Positions 1 through 7,673 of a stretch of DNA of 64,000 nt are shown one piece after another (the stretch's first letter is position 1; each line of letters starts with the position of its first letter). A program made the translations under genes and the position numbers. A model generated the notes under the pieces. The model did not search any database. It was not told the origin of the DNA and worked only from the letters and a program-made list of their open reading frames with translations. Source of the DNA: Bacteroidales bacterium UBA6428 (GTDB lineage: Bacteria; Bacteroidota; Bacteroidia; Bacteroidales; UBA932); NCBI GenBank assembly GCA_002437305.1, contig DJOW01000049.1, positions 1-64,000 of the forward strand, read 5' to 3'.

Positions 1-1159
1 TTTCGTGATTGTTTCCGTCAAACTTCCCTTTGAACGGTGTACTGTATCCTGCTCCAATCGGAGTCCATTTTTTACCAGCAAGATTAAGGTCATCGGTGAG
101 TTTGAAGTACTTGTTTTCGTAGGTGTACCCATTGTTCACCTGCTGAGCAAGATAGGCGAGCTGGGCGCAGTTGTTGATAAGGATCGGGCTGGTCTCGGAA
201 TTCCCAAGTTCGCTGCCGTCCGCATCTTGAGTGGCGAAGGCAGTGGCGGTCTTCCCGTCCCATGTGTCAACAGGATCAGTCTCACCTTCAGGCAGGTCGA
301 CACCTTTCGTCCACTCATCCACCGTGACACTGCCGACATTGACAGTATTCTTGCCGACATAGAGATCGAAGGTGTAGGCATAGCCAGCCTTGAGTTCCGG
401 AACGCCCTTGACCTCAAGTAGTTCCGGATTTTGAGAGTCTGATATCCGAAGATAGATAAACCTCAGATTATCTTGTTTGTTTTTATTCTCACAAACGATT
501 CCGGAATAAGTATAGCCAACGGTACCAGCACTGAAGGTCGCATCCGTTATAACATTTCCGTCAGCATCCTGGACAAGAGGTTTCTCCACCATGTATATCC
601 TATCCTCTTTGCCCCAAGTGCTGCCTTTGCCTATTGTGACAAAATTGATCTTGTGGACATCCTTGTCATACTGGTCCAGATAGCCGGCGATCTTGATTTT
701 CACAAGGGCGTTTTTGCGAACCAGATTGGCAGACAAGATGCGGTCGTCAGGGATTCCAGTATACGTTATTTTTACATACATTTTATCCGCAGCGGCCAGT
801 TTTTCTATAGTGGACTGGTCGCTAGGAAGCGTGGGGTAGTCCGCTGGGTATTCCACTTCGAACGCAAGGTCAGTTTTATCCCACTTGAGGTACTCGCCGG
901 AGTTCTCCGGAGCCCAAGTGCCGCTTTGGAGCTTGTAGACCACGGTCTTGCCGGCATTGGTGACGGCGATGCGGTCGCCTTCGTTAAATTTCTTCTGCTC
1001 TTCTGTGGTGCCGAGCGGATTGCTCTTGGTGAGGGCACCCACGGCGGCCTCGACGCGCACGGCATCAGGGTCGGAGAGGAAGCCCGGCATCTCTGTCTTG
1101 TCGCAGGCGGCGAGCGCGATGAGCGCAAGGGCCGCCAATGAATATTTCAGTCTCTTCAT
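1..1159 (-). CDS. Fimbrillin-family lipoprotein fused to a GLUG-type domain (3' end outside window)
   Basis: The frame is open from the ATG at 1157-1159 to the window edge, about 386 residues, so the C-terminus is missing. The N-terminus is a lipoprotein signal with lipobox LAAC and Cys19. Residues about 25-290 have the character of a fimbrillin-like/Mfa-type subunit, with alternating beta stretches ending in VTVDEWTKG. From about residue 298 a DTWDGKTATAF linker leads into a segment (ILINNCAQLAYLAQQVN, YFKLTDDLNLAGKKWTPIG, FKGKFDGNNHE) typical of GLUG-repeat adhesin regions in Bacteroidales. It is the last visible gene of the minus-strand fimbrial operon, 3 bp after the preceding gene. The fused adhesin-like end suggests a tip or specialised subunit; that role is inferred. 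The family call is firm, the exact function is not. Confidence 0.8.
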   Translation of the reverse strand, partial: MKRLKYSLAALALIALAACDKTEMPGFLSDPDAVRVEAAVGALTKSNPLGTTEEQKKFNEGDRIAVTNAGKTVVYKLQSGTWAPENSGEYLKWDKTDLAFEVEYPADYPTLPSDQSTIEKLAAADKMYVKITYTGIPDDRILSANLVRKNALVKIKIAGYLDQYDKDVHKINFVTIGKGSTWGKEDRIYMVEKPLVQDADGNVITDATFSAGTVGYTYSGIVCENKNKQDNLRFIYLRISDSQNPELLEVKGVPELKAGYAYTFDLYVGKNTVNVGSVTVDEWTKGVDLPEGETDPVDTWDGKTATAFATQDADGSELGNSETSPILINNCAQLAYLAQQVNNGYTYENKYFKLTDDLNLAGKKWTPIGAGYSTPFKGKFDGNNHE

Positions 1160-1162
1160 GGC

Positions 1163-2128
1163 TTAGTCTGTTTCAATATTTGAAGTGCCGCCGTCCGTCC
1201 AAGGACTTGCGGTGATGTCACTGCCCACGAGGACCTCGTCCTTGCCCACGGTGAGAGGGAGGGTGTAGGCCTGGCCGCCCATAAAGGAGAAAGACGATCC
1301 GTTTTTCGTCAGCGTGGCAGTGTATGTGTATGGTTTGCCGCCACAGACGAAATCCACCGTGAAATTGTCCATTCTCTGCGGTATCACTATGCACTCGAAT
1401 GTGGCTACGCAGTTCTTTGTTTTGTCTTCAGCCTTAGTCCAGGCAGACTGATAAGCCTGGATTTCGCTCGCAGTGCCAGATGTGGTCAAAGAGCCATAAC
1501 CGACCTTGACTGTCGGCTTGAATCCGCTTATCCTCAGTTCGCTGACAGGATTGTTCTCCGGGACACCAGCATGGTTGAACTCGGTACTGAGGGTGAGCTG
1601 AATCTTGAGAAGGGAAAGGGCATGTCCGAATTGGAATTTAAGTTTGCCGTCTGAAAAATATTTCTCATCAGACGGAGTGATGTCATTGGTCATGCCCTGA
1701 CCTGCCCAAAGAAGGTCGGAAGCATTGCTTTCGGCAGTCTGCACGGACTCTACCGTGAACTCGAAGATGTCACCGGTCTCTGCCAGAGCTACACCCCTTT
1801 TCGGGAGCGACGGGGCAACAGCAAGGAACTTGAATCCCTTGTCTTTCCCTGCCCAGAGCATTGTGCGGGCAGGTTCCCATTCGCTGGATGTCTCGTTCTT
1901 GGTGAACTTGGTGTTGGTGTAGGAGTACCTGCTGTTCTCGCTATGGATGAAGAGATCGAACTCCGTGAGGTTCTCCGTGGTGTAGGAACCCCTGGTCTGA
2001 GGGGTCACCTCCGGGGCGACACGGACCACCGGGTCGAAAGCCGGTTCCGGAGCGGAAGCCTTGTCGCAGCCGGTGGAGGCCGCAGCAAGGGCTGCCAGAA
2101 GAATAAACGTTAAACTGTTGATTTTCAT
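1163..2128 (-). CDS. Fimbrillin-family lipoprotein
   Basis: A 321-residue predicted lipoprotein with signal sequence and lipobox STGC (Cys21). The mature part begins with a linker (CDKASAPEPAFDPVVRVAPEV), then has a fimbrillin N-domain pattern (TENLTEFDLFIHS, AGKDKGFKFLAVAP) and a C-terminal domain ending VGSDITASPWTDGG, matching the W-containing last strand of Mfa1/FimA-like subunits. Family knowledge: such subunits are lipidated, exported, processed by an Arg-gingipain-like protease and polymerised by strand exchange. It lies between two other fimbrillins, 21 bp after the upstream one and 3 bp before the next. Which position it takes in the fimbria cannot be told from sequence. Confidence 0.8.
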   Translation of the reverse strand: MKINSLTFILLAALAAASTGCDKASAPEPAFDPVVRVAPEVTPQTRGSYTTENLTEFDLFIHSENSRYSYTNTKFTKNETSSEWEPARTMLWAGKDKGFKFLAVAPSLPKRGVALAETGDIFEFTVESVQTAESNASDLLWAGQGMTNDITPSDEKYFSDGKLKFQFGHALSLLKIQLTLSTEFNHAGVPENNPVSELRISGFKPTVKVGYGSLTTSGTASEIQAYQSAWTKAEDKTKNCVATFECIVIPQRMDNFTVDFVCGGKPYTYTATLTKNGSSFSFMGGQAYTLPLTVGKDEVLVGSDITASPWTDGGTSNIETD

Positions 2129-2149
2129 TATTGTTAGTTTTATCGTTGT

Positions 2150-3064
2150 TTAGTCAAGCGCCTCGCCTCCCTCGATGACAGAGCCGTTCTCCCAGTCGTT
2201 GATCTTCACCTCGCCAAGGTCGATCTGATCACGTCCGACAATAAGGTTGATTGTCGTAACCTTCCCGGCCTCGAGCTTGAAATCCTCGCCATGATTGTAG
2301 GTGTAGCCTTTTGAGCCACCCTCACTCTTAATCGTGACAACAACAGTCCTTACTCCAGACTGAGGGATGATGACCGACTCGTATTTCTTGTCAGCGGTGA
2401 CAGCAGGGATGGAGAGTACATCCGCACGGTCAGACCCGGGAGTGACAGCCTTGGTCAGGTAGTTAACCTTGGCGCCGGTAGCCACATTCTTGATTTCCAC
2501 TTTTTCCACAGATTTTCCCGTCTTGTCCCATTGATTGCGGAAATCCAGATTGACGACCACCTTCGCCATCGCATGGTCAAACGTCAAGGGCACAGGGTTG
2601 GTATCGGCGGCCTTTCCGTCAACTTCCATGGCTATGAGAAGGTCACTGGCCACCTGATCAGAGACATTGAACGCATAGTCAGCGGCAGTCAGATCGGCGA
2701 CCGACTCAGTGTTCTTTGGATAGACTCCGATGAAATAATGCTTGTCCGTCATGTTCTTCCAAAGCATCTGAGGGGTGGCCGTCCATTTTCCATCGGAACC
2801 GAGCTTGTTGATGGAGTTGTCCACAACTCTTTCAGAAACGGCAGGAGCCACGTCAGCCTTACCGGTCCATGCGTAGACGCTGATCTCGTCATCCGCCTCG
2901 AATCTCTGGGTTCCGTCTTCACCGGTCGCCACACGGGTCATGATGTTGGTCGACACGGTGATGTACTTTGGCAGCCCGGACCGGCTGTCGCTTTCCTTGT
3001 TGCAGCCGGTCAATGCCATGGCCACATAGCCCGCGAGGGCAAGATAAATGATAGGCTTTTTCAT
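2150..3064 (-). CDS. Fimbrillin-family lipoprotein (candidate major subunit)
   Basis: A 304-residue predicted lipoprotein with lipobox LTGC (Cys21). The mature chain has the usual fimbrillin opening (PKYITVSTNIMTRVATG, DEISVYAWTGKA), a central domain where FDHAMAKVVVNLDF marks the start of the C-terminal beta sandwich, and a final strand VKINDWENGSVIEGGE. This is the closest of the three to a plain fimbrillin, and it is the first one after the anchor gene, where the major subunit often lies. A 107-bp gap separates it from the anchor gene, longer than the other gaps in the operon. Assignment as major subunit is inference from position. Confidence 0.8.
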   Translation of the reverse strand: MKKPIIYLALAGYVAMALTGCNKESDSRSGLPKYITVSTNIMTRVATGEDGTQRFEADDEISVYAWTGKADVAPAVSERVVDNSINKLGSDGKWTATPQMLWKNMTDKHYFIGVYPKNTESVADLTAADYAFNVSDQVASDLLIAMEVDGKAADTNPVPLTFDHAMAKVVVNLDFRNQWDKTGKSVEKVEIKNVATGAKVNYLTKAVTPGSDRADVLSIPAVTADKKYESVIIPQSGVRTVVVTIKSEGGSKGYTYNHGEDFKLEAGKVTTINLIVGRDQIDLGEVKINDWENGSVIEGGEALD

Positions 3065-3171
3065 TTTTTTTGAGGTTTATTGTTACTGTTTTCTGTCTTC
3101 CTTATGTCTTCTGCTTGCTGTTTTTATGGTTTCTCGTCGGATGTTTCCGATAATGTCCGGAAACATATTCA

Positions 3172-4083
3172 TCAATCATCCGGGTCGAGGATTTCGCCGT
3201 TGAACCTCCACCCCTCCGTCCACTCGTTGATTTTGTAGGGTTCAACAATCAATGTCGGCCGCATGGCCGCATATTCCATCAGCAGGATGTACTTTCCGGA
3301 TGGCCGCATGGCGGGGGCCAGAATCGAGCATTCCATCACTTTACCATTGGCAAGGGTAAAGGCAAGGTCGATGATTGTGTGACGACTTCCCCTTGCCGTC
3401 GGCATCAGTCGCGTGACAGGGATGATGATGGAGTCGCTCCTTTCACGTCCTTCCGGAAGATTGATTGAGCGGATCTCGTCCTTGTCGGCAAGGCCATAGT
3501 GTCCGTCCTCGTCCTTTTGGGCAGGATGGAGCCCTACCGAAACGGACCTTATTGTCGCCTTAAGACTTGATCCTGGCGGAGCGCCGGACACCTTTATGGC
3601 AAGCTCGGACAGAATCCTGCCCAACTCTGAATTGATTATCTGGCTTTTGTCCCCGCGGACCAAAACCTCGGTCACTCCGTAGAAAGCATGGGCGGGAGAA
3701 GAAGCCGGAGACTTCAATCCAAACATAAGTCCCTCGCTGCCTGTGGTTTTTGTCGGATCCGCGCAAACAAACGGATCAGTCAAGTTGACCGAAGTCACAA
3801 ACAGATAGCCGCCTGGGTCAAGATGGTAGCGCTGAAGAGCCAGTTCAGCGGCACCTGAATAGGCATATTCCCCGACACGCGCTCCATTGCCGTCGAAGAT
3901 CCAAAGTCCCACTTCGTTTATCGAGGTCATGCGCCTGTCTTCATCATCCGCGAATGACAAAGCCACACTGACACTCCCGTTCTCATCGGAATGGCGGATC
4001 TTGCAGCAGGACAGGGAAATGACCGCCACCGCAAGAAATGCCGCAACCGCATTTATGAATATGCTCGCTCTAGCTCTCTTCAT
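3172..4083 (-). CDS. FimB/Mfa2-family fimbrial anchor lipoprotein
   Basis: A 303-residue predicted lipoprotein with lipobox SLSC (Cys26). The segment INEVGLWIFDGNGARVGEYAYSG and the following LDPGGYLFVTSVN are hallmarks of the FimB/Mfa2 family, which anchors fimbriae to the outer membrane and limits their length. The C-terminal part (MRPTLIVEPYKINEWTEGW) has the usual last-strand W motif. It follows the beta-barrel gene by 16 bp and precedes the fimbrillin genes, the order expected for an anchor. Assignment is from family motifs and context; no experimental data are implied. Confidence 0.82.
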   Translation of the reverse strand: MKRARASIFINAVAAFLAVAVISLSCCKIRHSDENGSVSVALSFADDEDRRMTSINEVGLWIFDGNGARVGEYAYSGAAELALQRYHLDPGGYLFVTSVNLTDPFVCADPTKTTGSEGLMFGLKSPASSPAHAFYGVTEVLVRGDKSQIINSELGRILSELAIKVSGAPPGSSLKATIRSVSVGLHPAQKDEDGHYGLADKDEIRSINLPEGRERSDSIIIPVTRLMPTARGSRHTIIDLAFTLANGKVMECSILAPAMRPSGKYILLMEYAAMRPTLIVEPYKINEWTEGWRFNGEILDPDD

Positions 4084-4099
4084 CTTCCTCCGCTTTGCG

Positions 4100-4849
4100 T
4101 TATTGTCGTTCTCCTTTGCACACGCCGAATCTAAGACCTAACCGTAACCCAGTCTCCCAAAACATGTTGGCATCGTGCTGATGCACAGGAACGCCATCAA
4201 GCCTCTCTCCGGCAAAGAAAGTAAAGCCCGAATACGCCGAGGCTTCCATGTCCCGTCCAAATGTTCTTCTGACCTGGACACGCGCCCCGGCGCCTGGATT
4301 CCAAGACGCCGCTTTCTTTCCGGCGGTCACTCCAGAGCCCAAGACCTTAATGTCTGACTTGGAACACGCAGCGGAAACCGCCGGAGAGAGTTCCACTGCC
4401 CAAGGGCCGCCTTTTGTCCCGCTGAAAAAGCCGAGAAGATTCACGTTCACCCTTGCGTCGAGCCTCACCAGAGAGACCACACTCCTAAGTTCGGAGTAGT
4501 TCCAACCTTCCATGTCGACAACGGGAGCGTTGTAGCGGATTCCGTCAGATCCAAGCCAATAGCCTCTTTCCACACAGCATCCTCTTGCGGCGAGGTTCGT
4601 CCGGCCGGCGGCCAGAGAGATCTCAGCCGAGGTGACAGCCGAAAACCGATGCCCCACGTAAGCACCGGCTCCCCACCCAGCCCTTGCTTTGTCTGAGCCG
4701 AAAGAGGAGAACGTGCTTATTCCGAATGGCATCTCACAACTTATTCCGGCGAACCAGCCCTGCTGAGTGGAACGGTCGCAGGCTTCTTGCGCACAGACCG
4801 CAAGAAGGGACATTGTAAATGCCGCGCAGCAAAGGAGGAATCTTCTCAT
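4100..4849 (-). CDS. Outer membrane beta-barrel protein at the head of the fimbrial operon
   Basis: A 249-residue protein with a cleavable-type signal peptide (about residues 1-20, ending VCAQ). The rest is made of short amphipathic strands with Gly and aromatic residues (GWFAGISCEMPFGISTF, GWGAGAYVGHRFSAVTSAEISLAAG, FWETGLRLGLRFGV), the pattern of a small 8-10 stranded outer membrane barrel. It is the first gene of the operon and lies 16 bp ahead of the Mfa2-type anchor, so a role in assembly or seating of the fimbria is plausible but not shown. I do not recognise a specific named family. Confidence 0.6.
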   Translation of the reverse strand: MRRFLLCCAAFTMSLLAVCAQEACDRSTQQGWFAGISCEMPFGISTFSSFGSDKARAGWGAGAYVGHRFSAVTSAEISLAAGRTNLAARGCCVERGYWLGSDGIRYNAPVVDMEGWNYSELRSVVSLVRLDARVNVNLLGFFSGTKGGPWAVELSPAVSAACSKSDIKVLGSGVTAGKKAASWNPGAGARVQVRRTFGRDMEASAYSGFTFFAGERLDGVPVHQHDANMFWETGLRLGLRFGVCKGERQ

Positions 4850-5016
4850 TATATATTTTTACGTAATCGTTAGGCAATCCTCAAAACAACAAATGGATGT
4901 TGTCAGTAATTTCATACTGTGTTCAGGCCTGCAAGTCATCCCGTATGGCACACTCGCATCTCCGGTGTTCTTTACCACCGGTGTTTCTTTCTTGATCCAA
5001 TCATAATCCAATACCG

Positions 5017-5049
5017 CAAAGATAATCTTAGAAACCAAAATTGTCCAAA
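5017..5049 (-). promoter_or_regulatory. Promoter of the fimbrial operon
   Basis: Read on the minus strand, TTTG at 5046-5049 and TATCTTTG at 5017-5024 are separated by 21 bp, matching the Bacteroidota TTTG-N19-21-TAnnTTTG promoter. Transcription would start near 5010, giving a leader of about 160 nt before the first gene at 4849. The leader holds CCGGTG repeats, one within the self-complementary CACCGGTG. The 21-bp repeat array begins 17 bp upstream of the -33 element. Confidence 0.6.
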
Positions 5050-5066
5050 CATTAATGTAGCATTTT

Positions 5067-5182
5067 TGTTCCCCTGACGCGAAGCAAGCCAAAAATCGTG
5101 TTCCCCTGACGTGAAGTGATGTTCCCTTAACGTGAAGTGATGTTCCCCTAACGTGAAGTGATGTTCCCCTAACGCGAAGCAT
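5067..5182. repeat. Five-copy 21-bp direct repeat array upstream of the fimbrial promoter
   Basis: Copies start at 5067, 5099, 5120, 5141 and 5162. The last four are exactly head to tail; the first is set off by an 11-bp insert, so the start-to-start distances are 32, 21, 21 and 21 bp. The core reads TGTTCCCCTAACGTGAAGTG with changes at a few positions. All spacings are close to whole turns of B-DNA (about 3 and 2 turns), so every copy faces the same side of the helix. The array lies immediately upstream of the -33 element of the fimbrial promoter. An open frame across it (minus strand, repeating VRGTSLH) follows simply because 21 is a multiple of three. Confidence 0.9.
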
Positions 5183-5245
5183 ATTGCATATGTAGCTGTT
5201 TATAAGCCATTTAATCCAATCAGGCATCACCAAGACCATTTTAGT

Positions 5246-5554
5246 CATTTTTTCCGCGGCGACTACTCTGGTGCCTTAGGCCTGCTGCTCTGTAAGACTT
5301 CCGGTGGCAGCATGTTCCTGTGCGAGATGCATAAGACATCACGGTCGGATCAGCGCGACAGGTTGTTCTACTATTGTTCCAGGCTCGTGCCTGATGGCAA
5401 GGCGGAAGGTTTAACCGAGGGCAAGACCGAGGTGGCCAAGGCTTTTCCGGACATCCGGATGGCGGCGGAGCAGATTGTCAGCGTCACGGGGCTGACGACT
5501 GAGCAGGTGGAGAAGCTTAGGTGGTGGTGGGATGAGATGGCAATGCTGCGATGA
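5246..5554 (+). pseudogene. Remnant of an Rpn/PD-(D/E)XK-type transposase-nuclease gene
   Basis: An open frame without a proper start reads GDYSGALGLLLCKTSGG, then MFLCEMHKTSRSDQRDRLFYYCSRL, then a linker and MAAEQIVSVTGLTTEQVEKL. The middle part matches the E-x-Q-like nuclease strand followed by an RxxYY helix of Rpn family proteins (recombination-promoting nucleases, formerly PD-(D/E)XK transposases). The last part matches their C-terminal helix-turn segment (..ItGLs.eqvekL). The roughly 150-200 residues that normally lie between and before these parts are missing, so this is a degraded fragment. No terminal repeats are visible. It lies between two unrelated operons. Confidence 0.55.
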
Positions 5555-5590
5555 TTGTCCACCTATGGTCAGCCATCACATAACGGAATG

Positions 5591-5628
5591 AAAAAGGGCG
5601 ACCGCTGATGTGCGGCCGCCCCTTTTAT
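5591..5628 (-). terminator. Terminator after the OB-fold lipoprotein gene
   Basis: GGGCGACCGC (5596-5605) pairs with GCGGCCGCCC (5612-5621) with one mismatch, around a 6-nt loop. On the minus strand it is followed by a run of five T. It lies 18 bp past the stop at 5647, so it ends the TonB receptor/lipoprotein operon. Confidence 0.8.
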
Positions 5629-5646
5629 TATATTCAAGAAGGAATT

Positions 5647-7656
5647 CTATTTGGATGCTTTGATGCCGAAAAGTACCGCGCGGGTGTTGTTTCCGACACT
5701 GGCGGCGGTGGTGACCTTGACATCAAGATCTGATGTCAGTTCGATCGGAATGTCGAATGTGTAGCAGTCTGACTCCGCGACAGTGAACTTAAAGTCACTG
5801 TTGCCAGCCACTCCATCATTGGCCTTGATGTCCAACGATTTGAGAACCGAACCCATACCGGAGAACTCCAATGTGGTGGGCGCACCTTTCCACGCCAGCG
5901 CGTAGAACGACACCTTCTTTGATCCGGCAGGGACAGTGATGGTGAGATCTCCCACCTTGCCTTTCGAAGCACCGATCTTAAGGAACTTCACGTTCTCGGT
6001 GCCATTTACCGTGGCAACGTTATCATCGTAGGCATTGGCGCCAAGAGAGTACTTAAGGTCGATCGAGTAAGGATTCTCGCCTGGTTGCGGATCCTCGCCG
6101 CCACCGGTCTCATGGGAGACATAGAAAGCGTTGACTACCTGCTTGTTGCCTTTGTATGAGCCTACACAGCCCACGAGAGTGACAATGTCACCGTCCTTGA
6201 TTCCAAGGGACTGGAACTGCTTGCTTGCACCGCCCCAACCCTTAAGAAGGCCATAGACATAAACCTTTCCGGAAGCGTCGGTGAGATCAAAGTTACCATA
6301 AACATCAGTCTCCTTGATTCCAGAGACAGTACCAGTCAGTCTGTAATAAGTGGTCTTGTCATCATCCTTGGCCACAAACTCGGCGGCGGTGATGTCCTTA
6401 ACGGCCTTGTGAACCTCAACAGTCACATTCTTAAGCTGGGCTTTTCCGTTGTAGGAGGTCTTAGGGCCGACGATGGTGACGATGTCGCCTTCATTGATGC
6501 CAAGAGCCTCGAACTTCTTGGACTCGCCATTGTTGAGGGTTCCGTAAACATAGATCTCACCTGTGGCATCTTTGATGTTGTAGTTGCCGTAGGTGGTGTT
6601 GGCCATTTTGGAGATGTAGCCTGTAACCCTGTACTGGGTGTCACCGTCCTCGGCGGCAAGGATCTTGTCAACCGTTGTCTCGATTATAGCACCCTTCTGC
6701 TCAAGAGTAGTCTGGGCGGAATATGACTTGCCGCTGGATGTAGTGTTGAACTCTAGAGTAGTCGAACGATCTCCTCCAGCGTTGTTTGCAGCATTGAAAG
6801 TAACAGTGGCGTTTGTGCCGGAAGTCTCGATAGAAGTAACTGAAAGCCAAGACTTGGCGTCATCAGGAACAACCACAGAGATACCATTGCCCTTTACCGT
6901 AAGATGTGCCTTCAACTCAGCACCCTCAAGAGGCAGCGGTTCTGAATAAAGTTTGAACTCTTCGCTTCCCGGAACCTTGACCGTCACTGAATCCACTTTG
7001 ATGAGAGATTTCACAAGACTGACAAAGACACCGCCAGCTGCCATCTGAGGTGAGCCTTTATAATCTCCCCTTTGGCCTTCAACTGTAAGGAAGTCTCCCA
7101 CTTCCATACCAAGGTCCTCAATCTTAGTTCCCGATGGAGGGCCAAAACGGTAAAGATACACAGAATAGCCCTCATCATCGGAAATCGTAAGAGTGGCATT
7201 CTTATAAGATGCAGAGATCTCCTCAATCTTTGTGATCGTTCCGGCTATTCGGTAAATAGTAGGACCGACCTCGGCTGCAAGGAATTCCTTCAGGGGAGTA
7301 ATAGGAAGATCGACTTTCTCAGTCATCTGGAGTACATTGATGATCTGAGACTTTCCTTCGCAATTGAGGTAGAGCATCGCCTCATTTGTTTCAGTAGCGG
7401 CACCAGCCTTGAAAGTGACTTCTGTCTTTCCTGCGGCTCCGGAAGCCGGGCTGACCTCAACCCATTCAGGGATCTTGCCGAAAGACCAGTCAGCGGTCGC
7501 ATTGACCGTGATGGTCTGAGAGCCACCGGCGGCAGGGATAGCCACATAGGATGACGACACCTTGACTTCATCAAGATATCTTTCGATGTCATCCTCGCAG
7601 CCGACTGCAAGAGCAAAAGCTGCCACAAGGGCGGTGAAAATGTATTTAAGTTTCAT
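5647..7656 (-). CDS. BACON and triple OB-fold lipoprotein
   Basis: A 669-residue predicted lipoprotein with lipobox AVGC (Cys20). Residues about 30-110 form a BACON-like beta sandwich (SSSYVAIPAAGGSQTITVNATADW..WVEVSPASG). Three related OB-fold units follow, at about 120-215, 330-415 and 420-510. Each starts with a FLAAEvGptiYRIaGTIt-like strand and holds an NATLTISDDEG or NYNIKDATGEIYVYG strand and a gDiVTlvG turn. A second BACON-like stretch lies between the first two (about 230-320), and the C-terminal 140 residues form another beta domain. The gene is 17 bp downstream of the TonB receptor and so probably encodes its surface-exposed partner. Ligand unknown. OB folds of this kind are often assigned to nucleic acid or carbohydrate binding, which is unproven here. 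Confidence 0.75.
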   Translation of the reverse strand: MKLKYIFTALVAAFALAVGCEDDIERYLDEVKVSSSYVAIPAAGGSQTITVNATADWSFGKIPEWVEVSPASGAAGKTEVTFKAGAATETNEAMLYLNCEGKSQIINVLQMTEKVDLPITPLKEFLAAEVGPTIYRIAGTITKIEEISASYKNATLTISDDEGYSVYLYRFGPPSGTKIEDLGMEVGDFLTVEGQRGDYKGSPQMAAGGVFVSLVKSLIKVDSVTVKVPGSEEFKLYSEPLPLEGAELKAHLTVKGNGISVVVPDDAKSWLSVTSIETSGTNATVTFNAANNAGGDRSTTLEFNTTSSGKSYSAQTTLEQKGAIIETTVDKILAAEDGDTQYRVTGYISKMANTTYGNYNIKDATGEIYVYGTLNNGESKKFEALGINEGDIVTIVGPKTSYNGKAQLKNVTVEVHKAVKDITAAEFVAKDDDKTTYYRLTGTVSGIKETDVYGNFDLTDASGKVYVYGLLKGWGGASKQFQSLGIKDGDIVTLVGCVGSYKGNKQVVNAFYVSHETGGGEDPQPGENPYSIDLKYSLGANAYDDNVATVNGTENVKFLKIGASKGKVGDLTITVPAGSKKVSFYALAWKGAPTTLEFSGMGSVLKSLDIKANDGVAGNSDFKFTVAESDCYTFDIPIELTSDLDVKVTTAASVGNNTRAVLFGIKASK

Positions 7657-7673
7657 ATCGTCTTGACATTATA

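Noticed and set aside
4859..5248. 129-residue minus-strand frame with repeating VRGTSLH units
   Set aside because: The repeat unit is 21 bp, so any frame through it stays open. The array overlaps the region upstream of a promoter and the flanking sequence has no coding character.
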